From Actinoplanes xinjiangensis (GTDB lineage Bacteria; Actinomycetota; Actinomycetes; Mycobacteriales; Micromonosporaceae): DNA of 64,000 nucleotides. The notes under the pieces were generated by a model. It did no database searches and was not told the origin of the DNA. It saw only the letters and a program-made list of their open reading frames with translations. This document shows, in pieces, positions 34,758 to 43,331 of this stretch (the stretch's first letter is position 1; each line of letters opens with the position of its first letter). The translations under genes and the position numbers were made by a program. The stretch lies in the NCBI RefSeq assembly GCF_003148685.1, contig NZ_QGGR01000010.1:124001-188000 (forward strand), given 5' to 3'.

Positions 34758-35747
34758 GTGTCGGTAGGCATTCTCGGTACCGGGTCGTACCTGCCGGAGC
34801 GGGTCGTGACCAACGTGGACCTGCTCGCTCTGGTGCCGGACGCGGACCCCGAATGGGTGTCCCGGAAGACCCTCATCGAGGCCCGCCGGTTCGCCGCCCC
34901 CGACGAGGCGGCCTCGGACCTGGCGGCCCACGCGGCCCGGGCGGCGCTGCGGCGGGCCGGCGTGACGGCGGCCGAGATCGACTACATCATCGTGTCCACC
35001 TCGACCGGCGACTCCCCACAGCCGCCGACCTCGAACCTGGTGCAGCACACGATCGGCGCCACCGGCGCCGCCTGCTTCGACGTCAACGCGGTCTGTGCCG
35101 GGTTCGTCTTCGCCCTCAGCGTGGCCAACGGCCTGCTCCAGGCGCAACCCGACGCCCTCGTGCTGGTGATCGCGTCGGACGTGTACTCACGGATCCTCGA
35201 CTTCGGCGACCGGCGCACCGCGGTGCTCTTCGGCGACGGGGCGGGCGCGGCGGTCGTCGGCCGGGTGCCCGACGGCTACGGCATCATCGACCTCGAACTG
35301 GCGTCCCACGGCGACGCGAACGACCTGATCCACGTGAAGGCGGGCGGCAGCCGGCTCCCGGCGTCGGCGCAGACCGTCGCCGACGGGGACCACTACTTCC
35401 GGATGAACGGCCGCGGTGTCCGCGACTTCGTGGCCACCGGGGTGCCGCCGGCGCTGGACGCCCTGCTGCGGCGCAACGAGTTCAAGGCCGAGGACGTCGA
35501 CCACTTCGTCCCGCACCAGGCCAACGGCATCATGCTCCAGGAGCTGGTGGACGCGGCCGGCCTCCGGAACGCGCACACCCACCTCACCCTGCCCTGGTAC
35601 GGCAACGTGGGCAGCGCCTCGCTCCCGGTCACCCTGGACGACGCCAATCACAACGGTTCGCTGCGTGACGGCGAACTGGTGCTGCTGGCCGGGTTCGGTG
35701 GCGGCATGTCGCTGGGCGCCTGCCTGCTCCGCTGGGGCCGAGGCTGA
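34758..35747 (+). CDS. 3-oxoacyl-ACP synthase III family enzyme
   Basis: 329-residue thiolase-fold condensing enzyme of the KAS III (FabH-like) type. The catalytic triad is Cys113 (DVNAVCAGF), His253 (VPHQANG) and Asn283 (YGNVGSAS). The GTG has GGGAG upstream. No acyl carrier protein or other fatty-acid genes adjoin it, so a specialised-metabolite starter or acyl transfer role is as likely as primary fatty-acid initiation. Direct repeats and a gene-end inverted repeat follow. Confidence 0.93.
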   Translation: MSVGILGTGSYLPERVVTNVDLLALVPDADPEWVSRKTLIEARRFAAPDEAASDLAAHAARAALRRAGVTAAEIDYIIVSTSTGDSPQPPTSNLVQHTIGATGAACFDVNAVCAGFVFALSVANGLLQAQPDALVLVIASDVYSRILDFGDRRTAVLFGDGAGAAVVGRVPDGYGIIDLELASHGDANDLIHVKAGGSRLPASAQTVADGDHYFRMNGRGVRDFVATGVPPALDALLRRNEFKAEDVDHFVPHQANGIMLQELVDAAGLRNAHTHLTLPWYGNVGSASLPVTLDDANHNGSLRDGELVLLAGFGGGMSLGACLLRWGRG

Positions 35748-35778
35748 CCTACGCCCGGCTCCTCTCGCGCCTGCGCGG

Positions 35779-35948
35779 GCGCCGCGATCGATCCGGGCCG
35801 GCTCGCCTCGCGGGTCTCGGGCCCGCGCAAGCGCCGCGTTCGATTCGGGCCGGCTCGCCTCGCGGGTCTCGCGCCCGCGCAAGCGCCGCGTTCGATCTGG
35901 GCCGGCTCGCCTCGCGGGTCTCGGGCCTGCGCGGGCGCCGCGTTCGAT
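35779..35948. repeat. 52-bp tandem direct repeats
   Basis: Units beginning GCGCCGCG start at 35779, 35831, 35883 and 35935 (last partial), exact period 52 bp, about 90% alike; each carries GGCTCGCCTCGCGGGTCTCG. They lie between the KAS III stop and the dispersed inverted repeat. Confidence 0.85.
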
Positions 35949-35950
35949 TC

Positions 35951-36005
35951 GGGCTGGTTCTCACCGCTGTCTCGCGCCTGCTGAGACAGCGGTGAGAACC
36001 AGCCC
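35951..36005. repeat. Dispersed gene-end inverted repeat, copy S2 (terminator-like)
   Basis: Perfect 23-bp arms (35951-35973, 35983-36005) with a nine-base loop and the shared core CACCGCTGTCTC. It sits between the convergent KAS III and PRC-barrel genes, 17 bases from the latter's stop. Confidence 0.9.
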
Positions 36006-36021
36006 GATTTGCGGCGGGGCT

Positions 36022-36366
36022 CTACTTCGGCTGGATCAGCCACTCCCAGGCGCGCTTGAGGCCGGTGGCGCGGTTCTCGGCCAACTCGGCGGGGGTGTCG
36101 GCGCTCGGTGTGGCCAGGCGATCGGCTGGTTCGGCGACGATCACGCCATGCTCGAACAGGCCGTCCACCTGGTCGCCGGCCGCGAAGCGATGGCCGTCGC
36201 CGGTCTTGATCAGCAGGCCGTGGAACACGTTCGCGGGCTCGTCGGCGAGCACGTGGTCGACCGTGCCGACCTCGTCACCGGAGCGGTCGTAGACGGCCGT
36301 GCCGTCCTTGAGGACGAGGTACGACACCGGGGCGCCGAGATCCTCTGGTGCGGTGTGCTGCGTCAT
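36022..36366 (-). CDS. PRC-barrel domain protein
   Basis: 114 residues. A small beta-barrel of the PRC type covers about residues 12-80 (SYLVLKDGTAVYDRSGDEVGTV and HGLLIKTGDGHRFAAGDQV), followed by a short helical tail ending in Trp-rich AWEWLIQPK. PRC barrels mediate protein contacts in RNA metabolism, photosynthesis and stress responses; the role here is unknown. Single gene. Confidence 0.82.
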   Translation of the reverse strand: MTQHTAPEDLGAPVSYLVLKDGTAVYDRSGDEVGTVDHVLADEPANVFHGLLIKTGDGHRFAAGDQVDGLFEHGVIVAEPADRLATPSADTPAELAENRATGLKRAWEWLIQPK

Positions 36367-36577
36367 GTCGTCGCATTACCCCGTCCACGGGATGATTCGA
36401 CCGGCCTGGCCAACATCATCTTTTCGGATAACGTGATCTAAACATTTTGTCTGGAATATGCTTCTGGCCCCGAAACGCCGTTCCGAGTAATGGCGCACGC
36501 CTGAATTCCGCATAGTGTCCGTTTTGTCAGGCCGGTCGAAGGTGACCGGCGGACTCGCAGGCACTGGAGGAATCTCG

Positions 36578-37318
36578 ATGCAGAAGACACGGCGAATCGG
36601 GGCCGTCATCGCCCTGACGACAGCGGCTCTCGGTGCCGCGGCGACAGTCGCGACCGCCCCGGCCGGTGCGGCACCCCGTGGTCCCCAGCCGGTGTCCCAC
36701 TGGCTCCAGTCCGTCCGTGCCCACACCGGCAGTTGGGTGGCCATCCAGTGGCGCACCGACCGGCCGATCTGCGACGCCGAGGTCCGCGTCCGCGGCGAGC
36801 GGGTCCGTGTCGACTACCTCGGCATCCGGAACTCGGCATCCTTCTCCCGCGGCGACACGCTGCGGCCCGGGCGCACCGACTTCACCAGGATCCGCGTGAC
36901 CCCGTACCTGCAGCGGCCCGGGGTCGCCAAGCTGTGGGCGACGATCTCCTACGACGAGTGCGGCTTCAACGCCCGCACCAGGACGCGCACGGCGGTGCTC
37001 TCGCTGCCCGTGCTGCGCAACACCGGCCCGGTGGGCCTGGGCGGTCCGGGCGATCCCGGGCACGGCCGGCCGGGCGACCCGAACCACGGCGGTCCCGGCG
37101 CTCCGGGACACGGTGGTCCGGGCCAGGGTCCGAAGGGTCCGGCCGGGCCCCAGGGCCCGGGGAAGGGCGGCCCTGGCCAGCACACCCCCGGTGGTGGCCA
37201 GGGCGCGTCCGACAGTCAGTCGCGGACCGATGACCAGCAGCAGCCGAGCGGCCAGTCGCAGACCGACCAGCAGAACGGCGGCGGTCCGCGGGACGACTCG
37301 AACGATCCGCGCAATTGA
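36578..37318 (+). CDS. Exported protein with Gly/Pro-rich collagen-like tail
   Basis: 246 residues. A signal peptide (about 1-32, ending AGAA) precedes a compact domain (about 35-150) with two Cys, then a Gly-Pro-rich low-complexity tract (about 150-200, many GGPG, GDP and GHG units) and a hydrophilic Gln/Ser/Asp tail. The repeat is not a strict Gly-X-Y triplet. The ATG follows TGGAGGA. No known domain is recognised; it is followed by a strong hairpin. Confidence 0.8.
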   Translation: MQKTRRIGAVIALTTAALGAAATVATAPAGAAPRGPQPVSHWLQSVRAHTGSWVAIQWRTDRPICDAEVRVRGERVRVDYLGIRNSASFSRGDTLRPGRTDFTRIRVTPYLQRPGVAKLWATISYDECGFNARTRTRTAVLSLPVLRNTGPVGLGGPGDPGHGRPGDPNHGGPGAPGHGGPGQGPKGPAGPQGPGKGGPGQHTPGGGQGASDSQSRTDDQQQPSGQSQTDQQNGGGPRDDSNDPRN

Positions 37319-37340
37319 CGACCATGGGCTGAACGCCGAA

Positions 37341-37383
37341 TGAAGTGACGCCCGATCAGGAATTCCGATCGGGCGTCACTTCA
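37341..37383. terminator. Bidirectional hairpin terminator
   Basis: Perfect 17-bp arms (37341-37357, 37367-37383) with a nine-base loop, between convergent genes. Confidence 0.85.
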
Positions 37384-37420
37384 CGTAGCCGTACGATTGC
37401 CGGTCGATCTTTAATGCATT

Positions 37421-40015
37421 TCAGCGACGCGCCATGATCAATCCGGCCGGGTCGGCGCAGACCAGTTCCAGAGCCCGGGCGACGATCGCCGGGTGGTAGG
37501 TGCTGGCGTGGAACGTCGCCTCCAGGTGCAGGACGCCGTTCATCTCGCTGGTGGTCAGCGTGATGCCCTCCGGGCCGTTGAGTGTCGGCACGCTCTGGTT
37601 GATCCGGCTCGCCGGTTCGACCGCCCATGGCAGGTCGCTGAGCATGTCGTGCCGGCCCTGGTTGCTGAAGGTGAGCCGGGGCCGGGGCTCGACCGTGATC
37701 TCGGACGGGAACGGGTCCGGCATGCCGGGCGCGCCGGTCAGCAGGATCTTGCCCTCGCGCAGCAGCATCATGGTCAGGATCCGCCCGGTGGCGAGTTCCG
37801 CCTTCAGCGTCCGGTGGATGGCGAGCGGGTCGGTCAGGCTCGGCGGCGTCAGGTACGGGCCCATGCAGAAGTTGCTGTCGATGCTGACACCGGGATCGAG
37901 GTACCGGCGGGCGTCGGCGAGGAACGTGCCGCCCCGCAGGTCGGGGTTGAGACCGAGTTCGATCAGCGCCGAGGTGAACGCCGCGAAAGTGATCGCCGAG
38001 GTGGTGACGCCCGGGGCGTACTGGTCGCGCCAGGTCCGCATCTGGCCGAGCACCTGGCCGGACCGGGCCGTCGTCACCGTCAGGTCCGCCTGCCAGGGGC
38101 GGGCCGGGCCCTCCTCGACGTGCGGCGGCCGGGCGAAGCTCAGTCCGTCCTTCCAGCGGGCGGGCTGCCGGCCGAACTGCTTCCACCAGGCCTTCGGCAG
38201 CGCGGTCCGGTGCCGCCTCGACGGCGCGATCCGGGCCGCGCGACCCTCGTACGCCGCCTGGACCAGCTCGTGGACCAGTGTGTTGACCGGGCCGGCGTCG
38301 CCGTAGGCGTGGGACACCTTGAGGGCGAAGTATCCGCCGCCGACCAGGATCCGCACCGGGTGGTGGGCGCGCGGCTCGGCCTGCAACTGGCGGGTCATCG
38401 CGTCGAAGTCGACCGGGCCGGGCCCGAGGTCGGTGACCGCGTCCCGTACCCAGCCGGCGAACGACGCGGCGTCCATGTGCTGCCACCTGGCGCCGGAGCG
38501 GTCCAGCCGGGAGACCGCCCGGTGCGTCGGGTCGGCGGCGTGCAGGCCGATCAGCGCGTTGCGGACGCGGGCCGCGTCGACGCCGGTCAGCGGGCCGACG
38601 GTACGGATGTACTCCAGGGGCAGCCAGGCACGTTCGTGCAGGGTCAGGCTGGTGGTGGACATGACGTTGACTCCCTCTGATACCGCGGACATGTCGGCGA
38701 CCGGGGCGAAGACGACCTTCAGCACGGTCGGGGCGACCAGCACCGTCTCGACGGCCATCACCACGGCCACCGCGGTGACCAGGTCGTTCAGGTCGCCGTG
38801 GGTGCCGGCCCACCAGGCGGCCAGCAACTCGGTCACGCCGGCGAAGACCGAGAAGATCCCCGCGCCGCGCAGGCGGTTCTGCACCCGGGAGATGGCCAGG
38901 AAGAAGTGGTGGAAGACGAACGGGATGTAGGTGAGCGACAGGATGGCGAGCGCCTGGCCCGCCGACTGCGCGTAGCCGGCCCCGAACAGGCCCATGATCT
39001 GCTCGGACAGCAGGAACACCACGAGCGATGCCGGGAGGCCGCCGCCGAGGCAGATGAGCAGGCCCACCCGGACCTTGCCGCGTAGGGCACCCCGGTCGCC
39101 GGCGGTCACCGCGAAGAGCGTGAGCGCCACGTTGCCCGGCACCATCGCCATGAACGACAGCACCATGAACGCGGTGTAGAACGCGGCGTTGGCCTCCGCC
39201 GACAGGGTCGCGGTGACGATCAGCGGCAGCGCGGCCCGGGGCAGGTAGGTGGCCAGGTTCAGCAGGTTGTGGTCGAAGGTGGCCCGGCCGCGGCCGCGCA
39301 TCAGCGACGGCCGGGGGCGCAGCGAGTCGATCATGCCGCGCCGGCGCAGCACCCGGAACAGGATCGCGGTCGACGTGACGATGCCGGCCACCCAGGTCAG
39401 CAGCAGCACCGGGCCGGTCAGCGCGAGGCCCGGGATGATCGCCACCAGTCCGAGCAGCATCAGCTTGATCAGGGAGAACCAGGCGTTGCGCATCAGCTGG
39501 AGCGGGCCTTGCAGGAGGCCGACCATGGCCTCGTCGAGGACCAGTGTCATGGCGTTCAGGGCGATGCCGACGACCAGCAGGACGGTGCCGAGGCCACCGC
39601 CGAGCGCGTCCTTCAGGCTCGGCGCCCACAGGTGGGCGGCCAGGACGTAGAAGAGTCCACCGGCGGTGGCCGCGGTTCCCGCGGTGAGCAGGCAGGTGGA
39701 GATCAGGTCCCATTTGCCGCGGGCCACCGACGGCAGCTCGGAGATGAGCATGGTGCCCATGCCGAACATGCCGATCGTGCCGATCAGGGTCATCGCCGAG
39801 ACCGCGGCGGACGCCTGGCCGACGGCCGCCTGCGGGGCCAGGTGGGCCGCGACCCACCAGTAGGCGAACCCGAACGCGGACGTGACGAGGGTCGTCGCCA
39901 TCAGCGAGCCCGCGTTGAGGAACAGGTCGACGTGGCCCTTGAGAGCGGTGAAGATGCCGCGGCCACCCGGCGGTCGTGGCCCGGCGTGCCGTGGTGCGGC
40001 GTGGGTTGCCGTCAC
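37421..40015 (-). CDS. Polysaccharide flippase fused to HxxxD acyltransferase domain
   Basis: 864 residues from the GTG after GGGGGGAA (a TTG five codons upstream is also in frame). Residues about 25-445 form 12-14 membrane helices of the MOP/Wzx-MurJ flippase type. From about residue 452 a soluble domain of some 410 residues begins (STTSLTLHERAWLPLEYIRT) with the HAYGD form of the HxxxD motif (His569, Asp573) used by PapA/condensation-type acyltransferases. This suggests a lipid-linked sugar or glycolipid is acylated and moved across the membrane by one protein. A strong internal ribosome site could also yield the acyltransferase alone. Confidence 0.85.
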   Translation of the reverse strand: MTATHAAPRHAGPRPPGGRGIFTALKGHVDLFLNAGSLMATTLVTSAFGFAYWWVAAHLAPQAAVGQASAAVSAMTLIGTIGMFGMGTMLISELPSVARGKWDLISTCLLTAGTAATAGGLFYVLAAHLWAPSLKDALGGGLGTVLLVVGIALNAMTLVLDEAMVGLLQGPLQLMRNAWFSLIKLMLLGLVAIIPGLALTGPVLLLTWVAGIVTSTAILFRVLRRRGMIDSLRPRPSLMRGRGRATFDHNLLNLATYLPRAALPLIVTATLSAEANAAFYTAFMVLSFMAMVPGNVALTLFAVTAGDRGALRGKVRVGLLICLGGGLPASLVVFLLSEQIMGLFGAGYAQSAGQALAILSLTYIPFVFHHFFLAISRVQNRLRGAGIFSVFAGVTELLAAWWAGTHGDLNDLVTAVAVVMAVETVLVAPTVLKVVFAPVADMSAVSEGVNVMSTTSLTLHERAWLPLEYIRTVGPLTGVDAARVRNALIGLHAADPTHRAVSRLDRSGARWQHMDAASFAGWVRDAVTDLGPGPVDFDAMTRQLQAEPRAHHPVRILVGGGYFALKVSHAYGDAGPVNTLVHELVQAAYEGRAARIAPSRRHRTALPKAWWKQFGRQPARWKDGLSFARPPHVEEGPARPWQADLTVTTARSGQVLGQMRTWRDQYAPGVTTSAITFAAFTSALIELGLNPDLRGGTFLADARRYLDPGVSIDSNFCMGPYLTPPSLTDPLAIHRTLKAELATGRILTMMLLREGKILLTGAPGMPDPFPSEITVEPRPRLTFSNQGRHDMLSDLPWAVEPASRINQSVPTLNGPEGITLTTSEMNGVLHLEATFHASTYHPAIVARALELVCADPAGLIMARR
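38660..38677 (-). promoter_or_regulatory. Internal Shine-Dalgarno and start codon at the domain junction
   Basis: GAGGGAG (38677-38671), eight bases, then ATG (38662-38660), in frame exactly at the start of the acyltransferase domain. Translation from here would give a 413-residue stand-alone enzyme, the normal length for this family. Confidence 0.6.
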
Positions 40016-40040
40016 GCTGATTCCCCCCAATGATCGACTC

Positions 40041-40060
40041 AGTTACGAAACTTAGTAACT
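40041..40060. promoter_or_regulatory. Operator-like inverted repeat upstream of the fusion gene
   Basis: AGTTAC-N8-GTAACT lies 26 bases upstream of the GTG start, overlapping the expected promoter of the flippase fusion gene. The AT-rich arms stand out from the surrounding GC-rich DNA. Regulator unknown. Confidence 0.5.
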
Positions 40061-40159
40061 CGCCGTGTTCATCGGTAGGGCGGTACGCACGCCGTCGCCT
40101 GTCCGTCTAGCTCGGAAAAAGGGCGATTCGGCGGACGATGGCGTAGTGACTCTGGGTAG

Positions 40160-41281
40160 TTAGAGCCAGCCGGACTTCTTCAGACGGTGATATAGCCCAC
40201 CGCCGATGAGTGACATCGCGGCGATCGAGGCGTAGAAGCCGTACGGCGATTTCAGCCCCGGCATCACCTCGAAGTTCATCCCGAAGATGCCGGCGATGAC
40301 GGTCGGCACCGCGGCGATGGCCGCCCACGCGGCGATCTTGCGCATGTCGTGGTTCTGGTCGACCGACACCTGCGCCAGCCGGGCCTGGAGGACCGAGTTG
40401 AGCAGGTCGTCGAAGCTGCCGACCCGGTCCACGGCCCGGGCCAGCCGCCCGCGCGCGTCCTCCAGGTACGGCCGGAGCCCGGCCGGGAGATCCGGCGAAT
40501 CGATCAGCCGGGACAGCGGGTCGGCAAGGGGCAGCACCGCCCGCTTGAACTCGACCATCTCCCGTTTGAGCTGGTAGATGTGGGCGAACTCGGAGCTCCG
40601 GACGGAGGCGAAGGTCTCCTCTTCGATGCGCTCGAGGTCCCGTTCCACGTGCTCGGCCACGTCGAGGTAGCTGTCCACCATCCGGCTGCCCACCGCGTAC
40701 GCCACCGACCACGGCCCCTGGCGCAGCACCTCCGGGCGGCTCTGCAACTCGTTGCGGACCGCCCAGAGCGGGCCGACCGGGCCGTGCCGCACGGTGATCG
40801 CGAACCAGGGGCCGATCAGCACGGTGACGTCGCCGGTCTCCACCACCTCGGAGGTGGCGGTCAGCCGGTCGTGCTCGACGTAGCGTGCGGTCCGCAGCAC
40901 CAGCCGGGTGACGTCGCCCAGGGTCTGCACGCCGGGCCGGTGGCCGCCCGCGACAGCCTGCTCGACGAGGAGTTCGTGCAGGCCGAACACCTCGGCGACC
41001 GGGCGCATGGTGGCCAGGTCGGGCTCGTGCAGGCCGAGCCAGACGAACGCGCCGCGGCGGCGCCGGGCCACGCGGGCCGCGTCCGCGAACGGGACCTGCG
41101 CCGCACCGCCGTGCCGCAGGCCGCCGGCGTAGACCGCGCAGTCGACGATGGCGTCCGGGTTGCCGGAGCGCGGGCCCGCCCCCGGTTCGGCCGGCCGGGT
41201 CAGTGCGGTCAGGAACTCCTTGACCGCGCCGGGGAGCAACCTCCGACGTCCGTCGGTCCGTTCCCGTGAGCGACCGAGCAT
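40160..41281 (-). CDS. CorA-like divalent metal transporter
   Basis: 373 residues from the ATG preceded by GGAAGG (an in-frame start at 41323 is possible). The large cytosolic N-terminal domain leads into a long stalk helix and two C-terminal transmembrane helices. The signature GMN is seen in GIFGMNFEVMPG, with the second helix ending in a basic tail. CorA forms pentameric Mg2+ or Co2+ channels. Single gene. Confidence 0.92.
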   Translation of the reverse strand: MLGRSRERTDGRRRLLPGAVKEFLTALTRPAEPGAGPRSGNPDAIVDCAVYAGGLRHGGAAQVPFADAARVARRRRGAFVWLGLHEPDLATMRPVAEVFGLHELLVEQAVAGGHRPGVQTLGDVTRLVLRTARYVEHDRLTATSEVVETGDVTVLIGPWFAITVRHGPVGPLWAVRNELQSRPEVLRQGPWSVAYAVGSRMVDSYLDVAEHVERDLERIEEETFASVRSSEFAHIYQLKREMVEFKRAVLPLADPLSRLIDSPDLPAGLRPYLEDARGRLARAVDRVGSFDDLLNSVLQARLAQVSVDQNHDMRKIAAWAAIAAVPTVIAGIFGMNFEVMPGLKSPYGFYASIAAMSLIGGGLYHRLKKSGWL

Positions 41282-41341
41282 CGGCCCGCCACCTTCCACC
41301 TCGCCGTGAGCTGCGAGGGACAAGGTAGCGGTCCGGGTCCC

Positions 41342-41394
41342 GGCTGGCTCTCACCGCTGTCTCGGCGCGCTTAAGACAGCGGTGAGAGCCAGCC
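41342..41394. repeat. Dispersed gene-end inverted repeat, copy S3 (terminator-like)
   Basis: Perfect 21-bp arms (41342-41362, 41374-41394) with an 11-base loop and the shared core CACCGCTGTCT. It lies in the gap between the ABC exporter operon and CorA, both on the minus strand. Confidence 0.9.
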
Positions 41395-41402
41395 CGGACC
41401 CG

Positions 41403-41600
41403 GACCCGACAGCCAGCGGGACGGCCCCGGCAACCGGCGGGACCCGACAGCCAGCGGGACGGCCCCGGCAACCGGCGGGACCCGACAGCCAGCGGGACGG
41501 CCCCGGCAACCGGCGGGACCCGACAGCCGGCGGGGCGGCCCCGGCAACCGGCCGGACGGCCCCGGCAACCGGCCGGGCGGCCCCGGGAGTCGGCCGGGCG
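41403..41600. repeat. 38-bp tandem repeats with shorter degenerate units
   Basis: Units beginning GACCCGACAG start at 41403, 41441, 41479 and 41517, exact period 38 bp; the array then decays into about 24-bp CCCCGGCAACCGG units up to the stop of the ABC permease. With the S3 repeat it fills the 325-bp gap 41282-41606. No gene is present. Confidence 0.9.
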
Positions 41601-41606
41601 GGTCGG

Positions 41607-42344
41607 TCAGTCGGAGCGCTGCATCGCCCGGACTCCGACGAACAGGCCGAGCGCGCCGACCAGTACGGCCGCGACGAGACCCGCCAGCGTGTGCCGGGTG
41701 AGCACCTCACCGTTGAAGAGGGCGCGTTCGGCGTTCACCACGTACGTCATCGGATTGATCTTGGAAAGCGCCTGTAGCCAGCCCGGCCCGTCGTCCAGCG
41801 GAAGCAGCACCCCGGCCAGCAGGAGCAGCGGGAACAGCAGGGTCTGCTGCACGGTCCAGAACAGCCACTCGGTGTTCTTCGAGGCGAGGGCGAGGGTGTA
41901 CGACAGCGCCCCGAGCCCGATGCAGAACCCGGCCAGGATGAGCAGCCCGAGCAGCGCCCCGCCGAGATGCAGCCGGAAGCCGAACGGGATGCAGACGGCC
42001 ACGATCAGGACGGCCTGCGCGAGCATCGGGACGATCTCCTTGAGCGCCCGGCCGATCAGCAGTGCGGGCCGGCGCAGCGGGGTGACCAGCATCCGTTCGT
42101 GCGAGCCGGTCTGGATCTCGAAGAGCAGGTTGGAGCCGGTCATCGACGAGCCGAAGAGGCACGACATCACGATGATCCCGGGTACGAACCACTGCAACGA
42201 CCCGTCACCCGGCAGCAGCGGCGCGAACAGGCCGAGGAAGAACAGCGGCTGGACCATCGAGAAGATCACGGAGAACGGGTCGCGGACCACCGGCCGCAGC
42301 TCGCGGCTGAAGACGACGCGGGTGTCGGTGAGGAGCGAGGTCAT
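41607..42344 (-). CDS. ABC-2 type exporter permease
   Basis: 245-residue membrane protein with six helices of the ABC-2 (DrrB/NodJ-like) type, starting with the amphipathic segment SRELRPVVRDPFSVIFSMVQP. It pairs with the ATPase encoded two bases upstream as a multidrug or lipid exporter. Confidence 0.93.
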   Translation of the reverse strand: MTSLLTDTRVVFSRELRPVVRDPFSVIFSMVQPLFFLGLFAPLLPGDGSLQWFVPGIIVMSCLFGSSMTGSNLLFEIQTGSHERMLVTPLRRPALLIGRALKEIVPMLAQAVLIVAVCIPFGFRLHLGGALLGLLILAGFCIGLGALSYTLALASKNTEWLFWTVQQTLLFPLLLLAGVLLPLDDGPGWLQALSKINPMTYVVNAERALFNGEVLTRHTLAGLVAAVLVGALGLFVGVRAMQRSD

Positions 42345-42346
42345 GA

Positions 42347-43270
42347 TCAGGCCTCCAGAAGGGCGGGAGCGGGAGCCGCGACGTCCTCGCGCAGGCTGCG
42401 GCCGGTCAGGGTGAGGAAGACGTCGTCCAGGGTCGGGCGGACGACCTCGATCGAGACCGGCCCGAGTGAGGCCAGCCGGGCGGCGAGCCGCGGTCCGTCG
42501 TCGCTGGTGATCCGCACCACGGTGCCGTCCCGCGTCCCGTCCGGTACGCGGGCGGCCGCCTGCTCGGAGTCGAAGCCCAGGATCACGCGATCGCCGACGT
42601 GCTTGGCCTTGAGCTGCTGCGGGGTGTCGTCGGCGATGATCCGCCCGTGGTCGATCACCACCACCCGCTCGGCCATCGAGTCGGCCTCGTCCAGGTAGTG
42701 CGTGGTCAGCACGATCGTGGTGCCGTGCTCGGCGCGCAGCCGCAGGATGTGCTCCTGGAGGTTGGCCCGGTTCTGCGGGTCCAGCCCGGTCGACGGCTCG
42801 TCGAGGAAGAGCAGCTCCGGCGCGTGGATCAGGCCCATCGCGATGTCCAGGCGGCGGCGCTGACCGCCGGAGAGGGTGGAGACGGTACGGTTCGCGACCT
42901 CGCCGAGCCCGAGGGAGTCGATCAGCTCGTCGGCGCGTTTCCGGGCGGCAGGGACCCGCAGGCCGTACGCCCGTCCCTGGCTGATCAGCTCGTCCCGGCC
43001 GCGCTGGCTGTGCCCGGCGCCGTTGCCCTGTCCGATGTAGCCGATCCGCAGGCGTACCTCGCGCTGCTTCCGGGCCACGTCGAAACCGGCCACCCGGGCG
43101 CTGCCGCTGGTCGGCGGGATGAGAGTGGTGAGCATCCGCAGGGTGGTCGACTTGCCGGCTCCGTTGGGCCCGAGGAGTGCGACCAGCTCGCCCCGGGCCA
43201 CCGTCAGATCGATGCCGTCGACCGCCCGGACGTCCTTGAACTGCTTCGTCAGCTCTCGCGTCTCAATCAT
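42347..43270 (-). CDS. ABC exporter ATPase (DrrA-like)
   Basis: 307-residue ATPase. Walker A is GPNGAGKST (residues 34-42), the signature is LSGGQRRR and Walker B is LLFLDEP; the C-terminal extension is typical of DrrA-type drug-export ATPases. The start is the ATG at MIETRELT; the frame extends upstream without support. It is divergent from a WYL regulator, which probably represses the two-gene operon. Confidence 0.94.
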   Translation of the reverse strand: MIETRELTKQFKDVRAVDGIDLTVARGELVALLGPNGAGKSTTLRMLTTLIPPTSGSARVAGFDVARKQREVRLRIGYIGQGNGAGHSQRGRDELISQGRAYGLRVPAARKRADELIDSLGLGEVANRTVSTLSGGQRRRLDIAMGLIHAPELLFLDEPSTGLDPQNRANLQEHILRLRAEHGTTIVLTTHYLDEADSMAERVVVIDHGRIIADDTPQQLKAKHVGDRVILGFDSEQAAARVPDGTRDGTVVRITSDDGPRLAARLASLGPVSIEVVRPTLDDVFLTLTGRSLREDVAAPAPALLEA

Positions 43271-43287
43271 GCTCCGACGATAGGATT

Positions 43288-43314
43288 CACTGCGGCCACT
43301 TTCTGACCGCAATG
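43288..43314. promoter_or_regulatory. Operator-like inverted repeat between exporter and WYL regulator
   Basis: CACTGCGG-N11-CCGCAATG, arms matching at seven of eight positions, in the 61-bp gap between the divergent starts. Likely binding site of the WYL regulator. Confidence 0.55.
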
Positions 43315-43331
43315 AAAGAGAGTCTGGAGCC

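Noticed and set aside
41351..41777. Gly/Pro/Arg repeat proteins over the 38-bp array
   Set aside because: Translation products of tandem non-coding repeats; no start site, and they overlap the ABC permease end.
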